From NCBI GenBank assembly GCA_913057195.1, contig CAJXNL010000007.1, forward strand, positions 1 to 64,000: DNA of 64,000 nt. Direction: 5' to 3'. The DNA comes from an uncultured Wenzhouxiangella sp. (GTDB lineage: Bacteria > Pseudomonadota > Gammaproteobacteria > Xanthomonadales > Wenzhouxiangellaceae). The position numbers and the translations under genes were made by a program. The notes under the pieces were generated by a model, which was not told where the DNA came from, ran no database searches, and saw only the letters and a list, made by a program, of their open reading frames with translations. Of the stretch, positions 34,868 to 43,292 are shown piece after piece (positions within the stretch are counted from its first letter, which is position 1; the number at the start of each line of letters is the position of its first letter).

Positions 34868-35881
34868 ATGGCGATAAGAGTCGCAATCAACGGCTATGGG
34901 CGGATTGGACGCAATGTGATGCGCGCGTTGTATGAGTCGGGTCGCCGCGAGGCGATCCAAATTGTCGCCATCAATGATTTGGGCGATACGCAAACCAATG
35001 CTCATTTGACCCAGTTTGACACTGCCCATGGGCGGTTCAACGCCGATGTATCGGTGGCGGGCCATGACCTGGTGGTCAATGGGGATCATGTCCGCTGCCT
35101 GGCCGAGCGCGACCCGGCCAAGTTGCCTTGGGGTGAGATTGGTGTGGATGTGGTGCTGGAGTGCACCGGGTTTTTTGCGTCGAAAGATAAGGCTTCGGCG
35201 CATTTGCAAGCCGGCGCTAAGAAGGTGCTGATCTCCGCGCCTGCAGGCAAGGATTTGCCCACCGTGGTGTATGGGGTCAATCACGGTGTGATCACCGAGC
35301 AAGACGATGTGGTGTCGAACGCTTCGTGCACCACCAACTGTTTGGCGCCATTGGTCAAGCCGATCCACGACGCCATTGGGGTGGAGTCTGGCTTGATGAC
35401 CACCATCCATGCCTACACCAATGATCAGGTGTTGACTGACGTTTATCACAGCGACTTGCGCCGCGCCCGTTCGGCGACGATGAGTCAGATCCCCACCAAG
35501 ACCGGCGCGGCAGCAGCGGTGGGTCTGGTGCTGCCCGCGCTTGACGGCAAGCTCGATGGCTTTGCCATGCGCGTGCCAACCATCAATGTTTCGGTGGTTG
35601 ATTTGACGTTTATCGCGGGGCAAGAGACCACGGTTGACGAGGTGAACGCGGTGGTTAAGGCCGCCAGCGAAGGTGAGATGCAGGGGGTCTTGGCGTATAA
35701 CGAAGCGCCTTTGGTGTCAGTGGACTTCAACCACAATCCGCACTCGTCGGTTTTTGATGCGACGCTCACCAAAGTCTCGGGTGGACGTTTGGTCAAAGTG
35801 CTGTCGTGGTATGACAACGAGTGGGGCTTTTCAAATCGAATGCTCGATACCGCTTCGGTGTTGGGCCAATGGGCGAGGTGA
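34868..35881 (+). CDS. gap: Type I glyceraldehyde-3-phosphate dehydrogenase
   Basis: GAPDH (337 residues) oxidises glyceraldehyde-3-phosphate to 1,3-bisphosphoglycerate with NAD. Marks: Rossmann [15 protein letters not shown], the catalytic C154 in [13 protein letters not shown]180 in [11 protein letters not shown], and the end [13 protein letters not shown]. The sequence is the GapA type rather than erythrose-4-phosphate dehydrogenase (Epd), which occupies this slot in pseudomonads; [18 protein letters not shown] is diagnostic for the former. The site GGGGAG precedes the start. It is followed by pgk. Confidence 0.95.
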   Translation: MAIRVAINGYGRIGRNVMRALYESGRREAIQIVAINDLGDTQTNAHLTQFDTAHGRFNADVSVAGHDLVVNGDHVRCLAERDPAKLPWGEIGVDVVLECTGFFASKDKASAHLQAGAKKVLISAPAGKDLPTVVYGVNHGVITEQDDVVSNASCTTNCLAPLVKPIHDAIGVESGLMTTIHAYTNDQVLTDVYHSDLRRARSATMSQIPTKTGAAAAVGLVLPALDGKLDGFAMRVPTINVSVVDLTFIAGQETTVDEVNAVVKAASEGEMQGVLAYNEAPLVSVDFNHNPHSSVFDATLTKVSGGRLVKVLSWYDNEWGFSNRMLDTASVLGQWAR

Positions 35882-35950
35882 ACCTCGATTTTGTCGACGT
35901 GAAAAAACGCACGATCAATCCGAAACTGAGACGTGTGAGCTGAGCGATCA

Positions 35951-37117
35951 ATGAAAACCATTGAGCAAATGGACATCGACCAAAAGCGCGTATTGATCCG
36001 CTCGGATCTCAACGTCCCCATTGCCAACGGTCAAGTGACCTCAACTGCGCGCATCGAAGCCAGTCTGGCGACCATCCAAGAGGCCCTGAACCGGGGTGCG
36101 GCGGTGATGGTGATGTCGCATCTCGGTCGACCTTTAGAAGGCGAGTTTGATGCCGAGGCGTCGTTGGCGCCCGTGGCAGAGGTGTTGACCCAAAAACTGG
36201 GTCAGCCCGTTGATCTGATCAAAGATTGGATCGACGGAGTGGCTGTCGAACCGGGCCAGGTGGTGCTTTTAGAAAACGTTCGTTTTTTGGCGGGCGAAAA
36301 AGCCAATGATGATGCCTTGGCCCAAAAGATGGCCGACCTGGCCGACGTGGTGGTGATGGATGCGTTCGCCACCGCCCACCGCGCACAAGCTTCAACCGAG
36401 GGGGTGATTCGACATGCCCGACAAGCCTGTGCCGGGCCATTGTTGGCGGCGGAAGTGGCCGCATTGGATCAGGCGCTGGAACAACCGGCTCGACCCATGG
36501 TGGCCATCGTGGGCGGGGCCAAAGTCTCTTCAAAGCTGCACGTGCTCAAAGCCCTGATTGACCGCGTGGATCAGTTGATTGTTGGGGGCGGCATCGCAAA
36601 TACCTTCTTGGTGGCGGCAGGCCACCGCGTGGGCGTTTCACTGCATGAGCCTGACTGGGTCGAGACCGCCCGCACGCTGCTCGATCAAGCCGCTCAAAAA
36701 GGGGCCGACATTCCGCTGCCGAGTGACGTGGTCACCGCCACCCGGTTTCACCAAGACGCTCACCCGGCGCTTCGCGATGTGGGTCGGCTGCATGACGATG
36801 AGATGATTTTGGACATTGGTCCAGACACCACCCAAAGACTGTGCCAAATCATTCAAAGCGCGGGCACGATTTTGTGGAATGGTCCCGTGGGGGTGTTTGA
36901 GTTCGATGCGTTTGGCGGCGGCACTCGGGCGATTGCACAAGCCGTGGCTCAATCCAGCGGCTTCAGTCTCGCTGGCGGTGGTGACACCATCGCAGCGATT
37001 GAAAAGTATGGGGTCGCCGATCACATTGACTACATCTCAACGGCGGGGGGAGCGTTTTTAGAGTACGTCGAGGGCAAGCCATTGCCCGCCTTGCAGGCGC
37101 TGAATGACTCGGTCTGA
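35951..37117 (+). CDS. pgk: Phosphoglycerate kinase
   Basis: PGK (388 residues) makes ATP from 1,3-bisphosphoglycerate. Marks: [50 protein letters not shown], and the end segment AGGGDTIAA ... [11 protein letters not shown]. Length is normal. It lies 69 bases after gap, and its end overlaps the proposed pyk start by 14 bases, so gap-pgk-pyk form one transcription unit. Confidence 0.97.
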   Translation: MKTIEQMDIDQKRVLIRSDLNVPIANGQVTSTARIEASLATIQEALNRGAAVMVMSHLGRPLEGEFDAEASLAPVAEVLTQKLGQPVDLIKDWIDGVAVEPGQVVLLENVRFLAGEKANDDALAQKMADLADVVVMDAFATAHRAQASTEGVIRHARQACAGPLLAAEVAALDQALEQPARPMVAIVGGAKVSSKLHVLKALIDRVDQLIVGGGIANTFLVAAGHRVGVSLHEPDWVETARTLLDQAAQKGADIPLPSDVVTATRFHQDAHPALRDVGRLHDDEMILDIGPDTTQRLCQIIQSAGTILWNGPVGVFEFDAFGGGTRAIAQAVAQSSGFSLAGGGDTIAAIEKYGVADHIDYISTAGGAFLEYVEGKPLPALQALNDSV

Positions 37118-38579
37118 GTCGTCGGCTTCGGTCATGGCCAGGCGCACCAAGATTGTGGCCACCTTGGGTCCGGCCACCGATGATCCCGATACGCTAGAGC
37201 GACTGATTCAAGCCGGTTGCGATGTGGTCCGAGTGAATTTTTCCCATGGTGACCCTGAGACCCATGCTCGACGCATCAAAATGGTGCGCGCCGCTGCGCG
37301 CGAGCTCGATGCCGATATCGCCGTGCTGGCCGATTTGGCCGGCCCCAAAATTAGAATCGGGCATTTCAAAGAGGGCCGGGTGAACCTCGAGCCCGGTCAG
37401 GCCTTCGCGCTGTATGCCCAAGATCAGCCCGATGCTGGGGATCAACACGGGGTGGGGGTGAGTTACCTGGGCTTGGCTGAGGATGTTCGCGTGGGCTCAG
37501 AGCTGATGCTTGATGACGGGCTGATTGTCTTGCGGGTGACCCAGATAGAAGGCCAGCGCATCGATTGTGAGGTCGTCAATGGGGGCGTGTTGTCTGATCG
37601 AAAAGGCCTCAACCTGCGCGGTGGCGGGCTGTCCATCCCCGGGCTGGCTGACAGCGATAAGCAAGACATTGAGCGCGCTGCTGAATGGCAAGTGGACTTT
37701 TTGGCGGTGTCTTTCCCGCGAAATGCCGATGACATTGACCATGCGCGCACGCTGCTGCGCCAAGCAGGTGGGCACGCCTCGATTGTCGCCAAGATTGAAC
37801 GCCACGAGGCCATCGAAAACCTCGAGCACGTGGTTGAGGCCAGCGACGTGGTGCTGGTGGCACGCGGGGATCTGGGCGTTGAGATCGACGAGGCTGAACT
37901 GCCGGGGTTGCAAAAACGCATTATCAAGACGGCGCTGGCGCACAACAAAGCTGTGATCACTGCGACACAAATGATGCAATCCATGGTCGAAAACCCCATT
38001 CCCACCCGCGCGGAAGTGCTCGACGTGGCCAACGCGGTGATCGATGGCACCGATGCGGTGATGCTGTCAGCTGAATCGGCCGTGGGCAAGCACCCAGTCA
38101 AAGTCATTGAGGCGATGAGTCGAATCTGCCAAGGCGCCGAGCGGCATGTGGAGGCTCATGTGCCTTCGGGACTTTTAAACGTGCGTGCCGAGCGGATTGA
38201 CCAAGCCATCGCGATGGCGGCGATGATGACAGCCAACAACCTGCCGGTCAACGCGATCATCGCGCTGACCGAGTCAGGCTCGACCGCCCAATGGCTGTCG
38301 CGGGTGCGCTCCCCTGCACCCATCATTGCGTTGAGCCCCAATCGAGCGAGCTTGCGACGAACCCACCTGTTTCAGCACGTCAAACCGCTGTTTTTTCCAC
38401 CGCTGGACGCCAGCGGTGAGACCGCCGCCTCCGTGGCCAGACGCGCGTTGGCTCATGTCCATAAGGCCGGCTTGGTCTGCCCGGGCGATCGGGTGTTGGT
38501 GACCTTGGGTGATCAGTACGGCACGCCCGGTCAAACCAACACCTTAAAGATCATGACCGTCCAAGCCCCGGTACAATAG
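37104..38579 (+). CDS. pyk: Pyruvate kinase
   Basis: Pyruvate kinase (491 residues) transfers phosphate from PEP to ADP. Marks: [27 protein letters not shown], the barrel segments [13 protein letters not shown] and [13 protein letters not shown], the active-site [15 protein letters not shown] stretch (here [12 protein letters not shown]), [20 protein letters not shown], and a C-terminal allosteric domain. Start ATG 37104 has AGGCG 6 bases upstream and overlaps pgk; ATG 37134 (MARRTK) would match many homologues better. Together with pckG it sets the direction of flux at the PEP/pyruvate node. Confidence 0.95.
   Translation: MTRSESSASVMARRTKIVATLGPATDDPDTLERLIQAGCDVVRVNFSHGDPETHARRIKMVRAAARELDADIAVLADLAGPKIRIGHFKEGRVNLEPGQAFALYAQDQPDAGDQHGVGVSYLGLAEDVRVGSELMLDDGLIVLRVTQIEGQRIDCEVVNGGVLSDRKGLNLRGGGLSIPGLADSDKQDIERAAEWQVDFLAVSFPRNADDIDHARTLLRQAGGHASIVAKIERHEAIENLEHVVEASDVVLVARGDLGVEIDEAELPGLQKRIIKTALAHNKAVITATQMMQSMVENPIPTRAEVLDVANAVIDGTDAVMLSAESAVGKHPVKVIEAMSRICQGAERHVEAHVPSGLLNVRAERIDQAIAMAAMMTANNLPVNAIIALTESGSTAQWLSRVRSPAPIIALSPNRASLRRTHLFQHVKPLFFPPLDASGETAASVARRALAHVHKAGLVCPGDRVLVTLGDQYGTPGQTNTLKIMTVQAPVQ
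38572..38577 (+). promoter_or_regulatory. Possible -10 box of fba within the end of pyk
   Basis: TACAAT overlaps the pyk stop region, 66 bases before the fba ATG. No clear -35 is seen. Confidence 0.25.
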
Positions 38580-38643
38580 AGCGCGATGCGACGGCACACT
38601 GAGTGACTTGAATAACTGTCTGACCAAAAAGGGAACATGCACC

Positions 38644-39669
38644 ATGACCGATCATTACCAGAAATTGGCCGAGACCGCAGCGGCACTTGTTGCGCCCGGC
38701 AAAGGCATTTTGGCGATTGATGAGTCCAGCGGGACCATTAAAAAGCGCTTTGATTCTGTGGGCGTTGAGAATACTGAAGACAACCGGTTGGACTATCGCT
38801 CGATGATGCTGACCACCGAGGGCTTGGGTGAGTTTATCTCTGGGGCGATCTTGTTTGATGAGACCATTCGCCAAACTTTGCCTGATGGGCGATCCATGGT
38901 GCAGGCAATGACAGAGGCCGGCATCGCTCCTGGCATTAAGGTTGATGCCGGCGCTAAAGACCTGGCGGGTTTCCCCGGTGAAAAAGTCACCGAAGGTCTG
39001 GACGGACTGCGCGAGCGCCTGGCTGAGTATGCTTCGATGGGGGCACGGTTTGCCAAGTGGCGTGCGGTGATCACCATTGGCGATGACATCCCCTCAAGAG
39101 CCTGCATCGATGCCAACGCGCATGCGCTGGCGCGCTATGCGGCGCTGTGCCAAGAGGCGGGCATCGTGCCCATTGTTGAGCCCGAGGTTTTGATGGATGG
39201 CGATCATGACCTGGACACCTCGTTTGATGTCACCGAGGCCACTCAAAAAGCACTGTTTGGCGCACTTTATGACCAAAACGTGATGCTCGAGGGCACCGTA
39301 TTGAAAGCTTCGATGGTGATTTCAGGATCGGACGCGAGCGACCGAGCCGATGTGGCGCACGTCGCTGAAGCCACCGTGGATTGCTTGTTGAATGCGGTGC
39401 CTGCGGCCACTGCAGGCGTGGTGTTCCTGTCGGGAGGGCAAGGCGATGTCGAGGCCACGGCCCACTTGGATGCGATGAACAAAATCGGTGAGATGCCTTG
39501 GCCGCTGTCGTTTTCGTATGGTCGGGCGCTGCAAGCTGAGAGCTTGGCACACTGGGCCAAAGACCCGAAGGGGCATCGAGCTCAGGCCCAAGCGATTTTG
39601 CTGCACCGCGCACGGATGAACAGCTTGGCCTCCATCGGTCAGTGGGAAGAGGATCTAGAGGGCCAGTGA
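38644..39669 (+). CDS. Class I fructose-bisphosphate aldolase
   Basis: This 341-residue enzyme is a Schiff-base (class I) aldolase that splits fructose-1,6-bisphosphate. Marks: KGILAIDESSGTIKKRF near the start, KWRAVITIG, IVPIVEPEVLMDG, and the Schiff-base lysine in GTVLKASMV, then FLSGGQGDVEA and the end SYGRALQ. Class I enzymes need no zinc and are less common in Gammaproteobacteria than the class II type, but they are the norm in Xanthomonadales. The start is ATG 38644 (MTDHYQKL), preceded by AAGGGA at 9 bases. It follows pyk in the glycolytic run. Confidence 0.95.
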   Translation: MTDHYQKLAETAAALVAPGKGILAIDESSGTIKKRFDSVGVENTEDNRLDYRSMMLTTEGLGEFISGAILFDETIRQTLPDGRSMVQAMTEAGIAPGIKVDAGAKDLAGFPGEKVTEGLDGLRERLAEYASMGARFAKWRAVITIGDDIPSRACIDANAHALARYAALCQEAGIVPIVEPEVLMDGDHDLDTSFDVTEATQKALFGALYDQNVMLEGTVLKASMVISGSDASDRADVAHVAEATVDCLLNAVPAATAGVVFLSGGQGDVEATAHLDAMNKIGEMPWPLSFSYGRALQAESLAHWAKDPKGHRAQAQAILLHRARMNSLASIGQWEEDLEGQ

Positions 39670-39700
39670 GGGTTCAGCGTCCGCCAGCGGTGGCAGTGAC

Positions 39701-41995
39701 ATGAGTGATAAGGCCAAAGACCAAGCGCTGGAGTACCATCGGCTGCCCTTTCCAGGGAAGTTTAAGATCTCGCCGACAAAGGCGCTGACCACCGCCAAAG
39801 ATTTATCGTTGGCCTACTCTCCGGGTGTGGCCGCCGCCAGTGAAGCCATTCATGCCGAGCCGGATCTGGCGCGTGAGTTGACCGTGCGCGGCAACCTTGT
39901 GGGTGTGATCTCCAATGGCACCGCCGTACTGGGCTTGGGTGACATTGGGCCACTGGCGGCCAAACCGGTGATGGAAGGCAAGGGCGTATTGTTTAAGAAG
40001 TTTGCCGGCGTCGACGTCTTTGACATCGAAATCGATGAAAAAGACCCGAGCAAACTCGTTGACATCATTGCCTCGCTGGCGCCCACGTTTGGCGGCATCA
40101 ATTTGGAGGACATCAAAGCGCCGGAGTGTTTTGAGGTCGAAAAAGCCCTCAAAGAAAAACTCGACATCCCCGTCTTCCATGACGACCAGCACGGCACTGC
40201 GATCATCGCCGCCGCTGCCATCATGAATGCGCTGACGCTGAGTGACAAAAAGCTCTGTGATGTGCGGTTGGTCGCTTCAGGGGCAGGGGCCGCGGGCCTG
40301 GCGTGTTTGGATTTGTTGGTCACCATGGGCTTAAAGCGAGAGCACATCACCGTGTGTGATCGCCAAGGGGTTGTCTATCAGGGTCGAACCACCGACATGG
40401 ATGACAGAAAGGCGGCCTATGCCATTGACACCGAGGCCAGAACCCTGGCCGAAGTCATTCCCGGTGCGGATATTTTTCTGGGTGTGTCGGCGCCGAACGT
40501 CTTAACGCCTGAGATGGTCGAGCAGATGAATGAGGCGCCAATTATTTTGGCGTTGGCCAACCCAGTTCCAGAAATCATGCCAGAGTTGGCCCGCAAAGCC
40601 TCACCGAATGCCTTGATTGCCACCGGTCGGTCGGATTACCCCAATCAAGTCAACAATGTACTTTGCTTTCCCTACATCTTCCGTGGAGCGCTTGATGTGG
40701 GCGCCAAAGAAATCAATGATGAGATGAAGATGGCTTGCGTGCATGCCATTGCAAACCTGGCGCGACAAGAGGCCAGTGATGTCTCTGCTGCGGCGTATGG
40801 CGACAGCATGCCCACCTTTGGGCCTGATTATTTGATTCCGCAACCGTTCGATCCGAGGCTGTTGGTGGAGGTGGCGTCCGCCACGGCCAAAGCAGCGATG
40901 GATTCTGGTGTGGCTACTCGCCCATTGGACAGTGTGGAGGCCTACCGCGAGCGCTTAAGTCAGTATGTGTTTCGGACAGGCTTGCTGATGAAACCGATCT
41001 TCGACGCCGCCAAAGCCGAGCCCAAGCGGGTGGTGTTTGCCGAGGGTGAGGCAGAGAGTGTCCTTCGGGCGGTGCAGGTGCTGGTCGATGATGGGTTGGC
41101 TGAACCCATCTTAATTGGTCGACCTGATGTGGTGAGCATGCGCATTGAAAAGGCCGGGCTGCGGATTCGTGCAGGCGAAGACTTCGAACTGGTGAATCCA
41201 GAATCTGATCCTCGCTTCAAAGCCTATTGGCAAACCTTTTATGGCATCACCAAACGCCGTGGGGTGACGCCTCAATCGGCAAAAGCCTTGGTGAGAACAC
41301 GAGACACGATCATTGCCGCACTGATGGTTTATCGCAACGAGGCTGATGCGCTGATATGTGGCGTGGTGGGACGCTACGAGAAAAAACTTAAATACCTCAC
41401 CGAGGTGCTGGGCTACCAAGAGGGGGCCCAAACCATGGGCGCCCTATCGGCCATGACCACGGATGTGGGCACCTGGTTTGTGTGCGATACCCACGTCAAT
41501 CCAGACCCCACTGCTGAGCAACTGGCAGAGCTGACGCTGATGGCGGCCCAACGGGTGCAGCTGTTTGGGATTACACCGAAGGTGGCTTTGTTGTCCCACT
41601 CAGCATTTGGCAGCCACGTCGACGAATCAGCCTCCAAGATGCGTCAGGCGCGCGCGCTGATCAAAGAGCGCGCACCGGATCTGGAGATTGAAGGCGAAAT
41701 GCCGGCTGATTTGGCTTTGATGCCAGAACTTCGCAATGAGGTCTTCCCTGAATCCTTGTTAAAAGGCTCGGCCAATCTGTTAATCATGCCCAACCAAGAT
41801 GCCGCCAACATCGCTTTTAACTTGTCAAGAATCGTTGGCCGAGCGGTGAATGTCAGTCCGATGCTGATGGGTGTGGGGCGCCCGGCGCATGTGCTGACCC
41901 CATCGGCGACGGTGCGCCGGATCGTGAACATGGCCGCCATTGCAGTGGTGGATGCTCAGCAATATGAGCGAAAGGCCGGCCGGCCGCTGATTTGA
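39701..41995 (+). CDS. maeB: NADP-dependent malic enzyme with phosphotransacetylase-like domain
   Basis: This 764-residue MaeB-type enzyme decarboxylates malate to pyruvate and makes NADPH. The N-terminal malic domain (about 1-390) shows the tyrosine-containing SLAYSPGVA, FDIEIDEKDP, and IPVFHDDQHGTAIIAAAA, followed by the NADP fold RLVASGAGAAGLACLDLL. The C-terminal half (about 430-760) resembles phosphate acetyltransferase (VVFAEGEAESVLRAVQ ... LIMPNQDAANIAFNLSR) but is thought to be regulatory, responding to acetyl-CoA in E. coli. It lies 31 bases after the aldolase gene. Its last 143 bases are antisense to the end of the convergent hydrolase gene. Confidence 0.96.
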   Translation: MSDKAKDQALEYHRLPFPGKFKISPTKALTTAKDLSLAYSPGVAAASEAIHAEPDLARELTVRGNLVGVISNGTAVLGLGDIGPLAAKPVMEGKGVLFKKFAGVDVFDIEIDEKDPSKLVDIIASLAPTFGGINLEDIKAPECFEVEKALKEKLDIPVFHDDQHGTAIIAAAAIMNALTLSDKKLCDVRLVASGAGAAGLACLDLLVTMGLKREHITVCDRQGVVYQGRTTDMDDRKAAYAIDTEARTLAEVIPGADIFLGVSAPNVLTPEMVEQMNEAPIILALANPVPEIMPELARKASPNALIATGRSDYPNQVNNVLCFPYIFRGALDVGAKEINDEMKMACVHAIANLARQEASDVSAAAYGDSMPTFGPDYLIPQPFDPRLLVEVASATAKAAMDSGVATRPLDSVEAYRERLSQYVFRTGLLMKPIFDAAKAEPKRVVFAEGEAESVLRAVQVLVDDGLAEPILIGRPDVVSMRIEKAGLRIRAGEDFELVNPESDPRFKAYWQTFYGITKRRGVTPQSAKALVRTRDTIIAALMVYRNEADALICGVVGRYEKKLKYLTEVLGYQEGAQTMGALSAMTTDVGTWFVCDTHVNPDPTAEQLAELTLMAAQRVQLFGITPKVALLSHSAFGSHVDESASKMRQARALIKERAPDLEIEGEMPADLALMPELRNEVFPESLLKGSANLLIMPNQDAANIAFNLSRIVGRAVNVSPMLMGVGRPAHVLTPSATVRRIVNMAAIAVVDAQQYERKAGRPLI

Positions 41996-43163
41996 GGTCG
42001 TGGGCTTTGCGTGACTGGCCCTCAACCGAGTTGAGCGCTTGAGCCAGTGCCCACATCGCCGCCTCGGCGGGCACTTGTTTTTCATTGGTCATCACCGCCA
42101 CCCAAACATCATGATCCAGCAGCCAAGCGACGGTGGCGCTAAAGCCGGTGATGCCGCCTGAGTGCATCAGCATCAATCCAGGGCCGGGGACTTCAGCCAC
42201 TTGAATCCCTGCACCGTAGCGCATTTGTGGGTCACCAAACATGGGCCAGGCAGGATCGACCATACGCTTGAGTGAGGCCTGCGAGACGAGCTCATTGCCC
42301 AGCAAAGCGCGCCAGTATCGAAGCAAATCGGGTGCAGTGCTGACCACCGGCGCGGCGGCAAATGCGCTGGCATAGTCAACAGGGCCGACGGGCTGGCCAG
42401 CGTGATGTCCTTGAACCAAAAGGGGATCGGCGGTGTTTGGTCGGAGCACCTTGGTGTTTGTCAGTGCCAATGGCTCAATGATCTCAGTGTGCAATTGATC
42501 GGCATAGCTTTGTCCGCTCACGCCCTCAATGATTCGGCCCAACAATTGATAGGCCACGTTTGAATACGCCCAGCCCTGACCAGGACAAAACGCCAGCTCG
42601 CTTTTTTGAAGCTTTTCAAACGCTTTTTCAGGGGCTTGATATGGCCCACTCAGTGGTCCATCCGCTGGAATGAAATACCCCGACCGATGCGTCAGCAGAT
42701 GCTCGATCGTGACCTGATCGGCCGCGGGCAAGTCGGGAAACCATCGGTCGATGGGGTCAGTCAGGCTCAACAGGCCCGCTTCAATGGCTCTGAAAACCAA
42801 CACCGCCGTCATTGATTTGCCGATGGATGCGGCCGCAAACCGCGCATTGTCGCTGTCCCCGATATGGGCCTGCCACAGGCCCAGACGAGGACTGGCCACA
42901 GCCAATGACCAAGCCGGTGCGCGATCGGCAAACCGCTTTGAAGCCTCGGTGAGCGCATGGATCGGTGGCGCTCGTGTTGCGTCAGGCCAATCCGCGGGCA
43001 CCTGAGGCAGGTTGCCAAGGCCCACAAGACTCGGTGGAGAAGGGATGGGGTCCACGCGCTCAATGGTTTTGCAATCTTCGGTCGCATCGACAGCGCAAGA
43101 CATCATGGCCAATGCGGCTGCAATGAGCCAAGAAACGAGGTTCGGTGCGTGGCGGTCTGTCAT
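41853..43163 (-). CDS. Serine hydrolase of the beta-lactamase (class C/esterase) family
   Basis: The product is 436 residues. Signal peptide (about 1-27, SWLIAAALAMMSCAVDA), then a beta-lactamase-type domain with the nucleophile motif SIGK (S113-K116), a tyrosine motif AYSNVAYQLLGRIIEG and, in the place of KTG, HSGGITGF. The family includes class C beta-lactamases, D-alanyl-D-alanine peptidases and EstB-like esterases; antibiotic resistance cannot be inferred. The start is ATG 43163 (MTDRHAPN). The last 47 residues, rich in Pro, Ser and Gly, lie beyond the fold and are coded antisense to the maeB end; they look like an extension after loss of the original stop. Confidence 0.85.
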   Translation of the reverse strand: MTDRHAPNLVSWLIAAALAMMSCAVDATEDCKTIERVDPIPSPPSLVGLGNLPQVPADWPDATRAPPIHALTEASKRFADRAPAWSLAVASPRLGLWQAHIGDSDNARFAAASIGKSMTAVLVFRAIEAGLLSLTDPIDRWFPDLPAADQVTIEHLLTHRSGYFIPADGPLSGPYQAPEKAFEKLQKSELAFCPGQGWAYSNVAYQLLGRIIEGVSGQSYADQLHTEIIEPLALTNTKVLRPNTADPLLVQGHHAGQPVGPVDYASAFAAAPVVSTAPDLLRYWRALLGNELVSQASLKRMVDPAWPMFGDPQMRYGAGIQVAEVPGPGLMLMHSGGITGFSATVAWLLDHDVWVAVMTNEKQVPAEAAMWALAQALNSVEGQSRKAHDLKSAAGRPFAHIAEHPPLQWRPCSRSGAPSPMGSAHAPGAPHPSASD

Positions 43164-43249
43164 ATCGAGTGTTTGGAACCCAGAGTGCGGTTGATGGAAA
43201 CAGTCTACCCCTTGGCGCGCCAGCGGGTGCGTGCTTCCCTCAATCCGTC

Positions 43250-43255
43250 TACAAT
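43250..43255 (+). promoter_or_regulatory. Possible -10 box of the pyruvate dehydrogenase operon
   Basis: TACAAT lies 37 bases before the aceE start, within the 129-base gap to the divergent hydrolase gene. A matching -35 is not clear. Confidence 0.35.
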
Positions 43256-43292
43256 AGTGGACTGTGTTTGAATCGAGTAATGAGACGGTATC

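Noticed and set aside
34868..35881. Erythrose-4-phosphate dehydrogenase (epd), as in the pseudomonad tkt-epd-pgk order
   Set aside because: Sequence around the catalytic His and the substrate loop follows the GapA type, not Epd.
41853..43163. Antibiotic-resistance beta-lactamase
   Set aside because: The SxxK fold is shared with many esterases and peptidases, and the KTG motif is replaced by HSGG. Resistance cannot be claimed.
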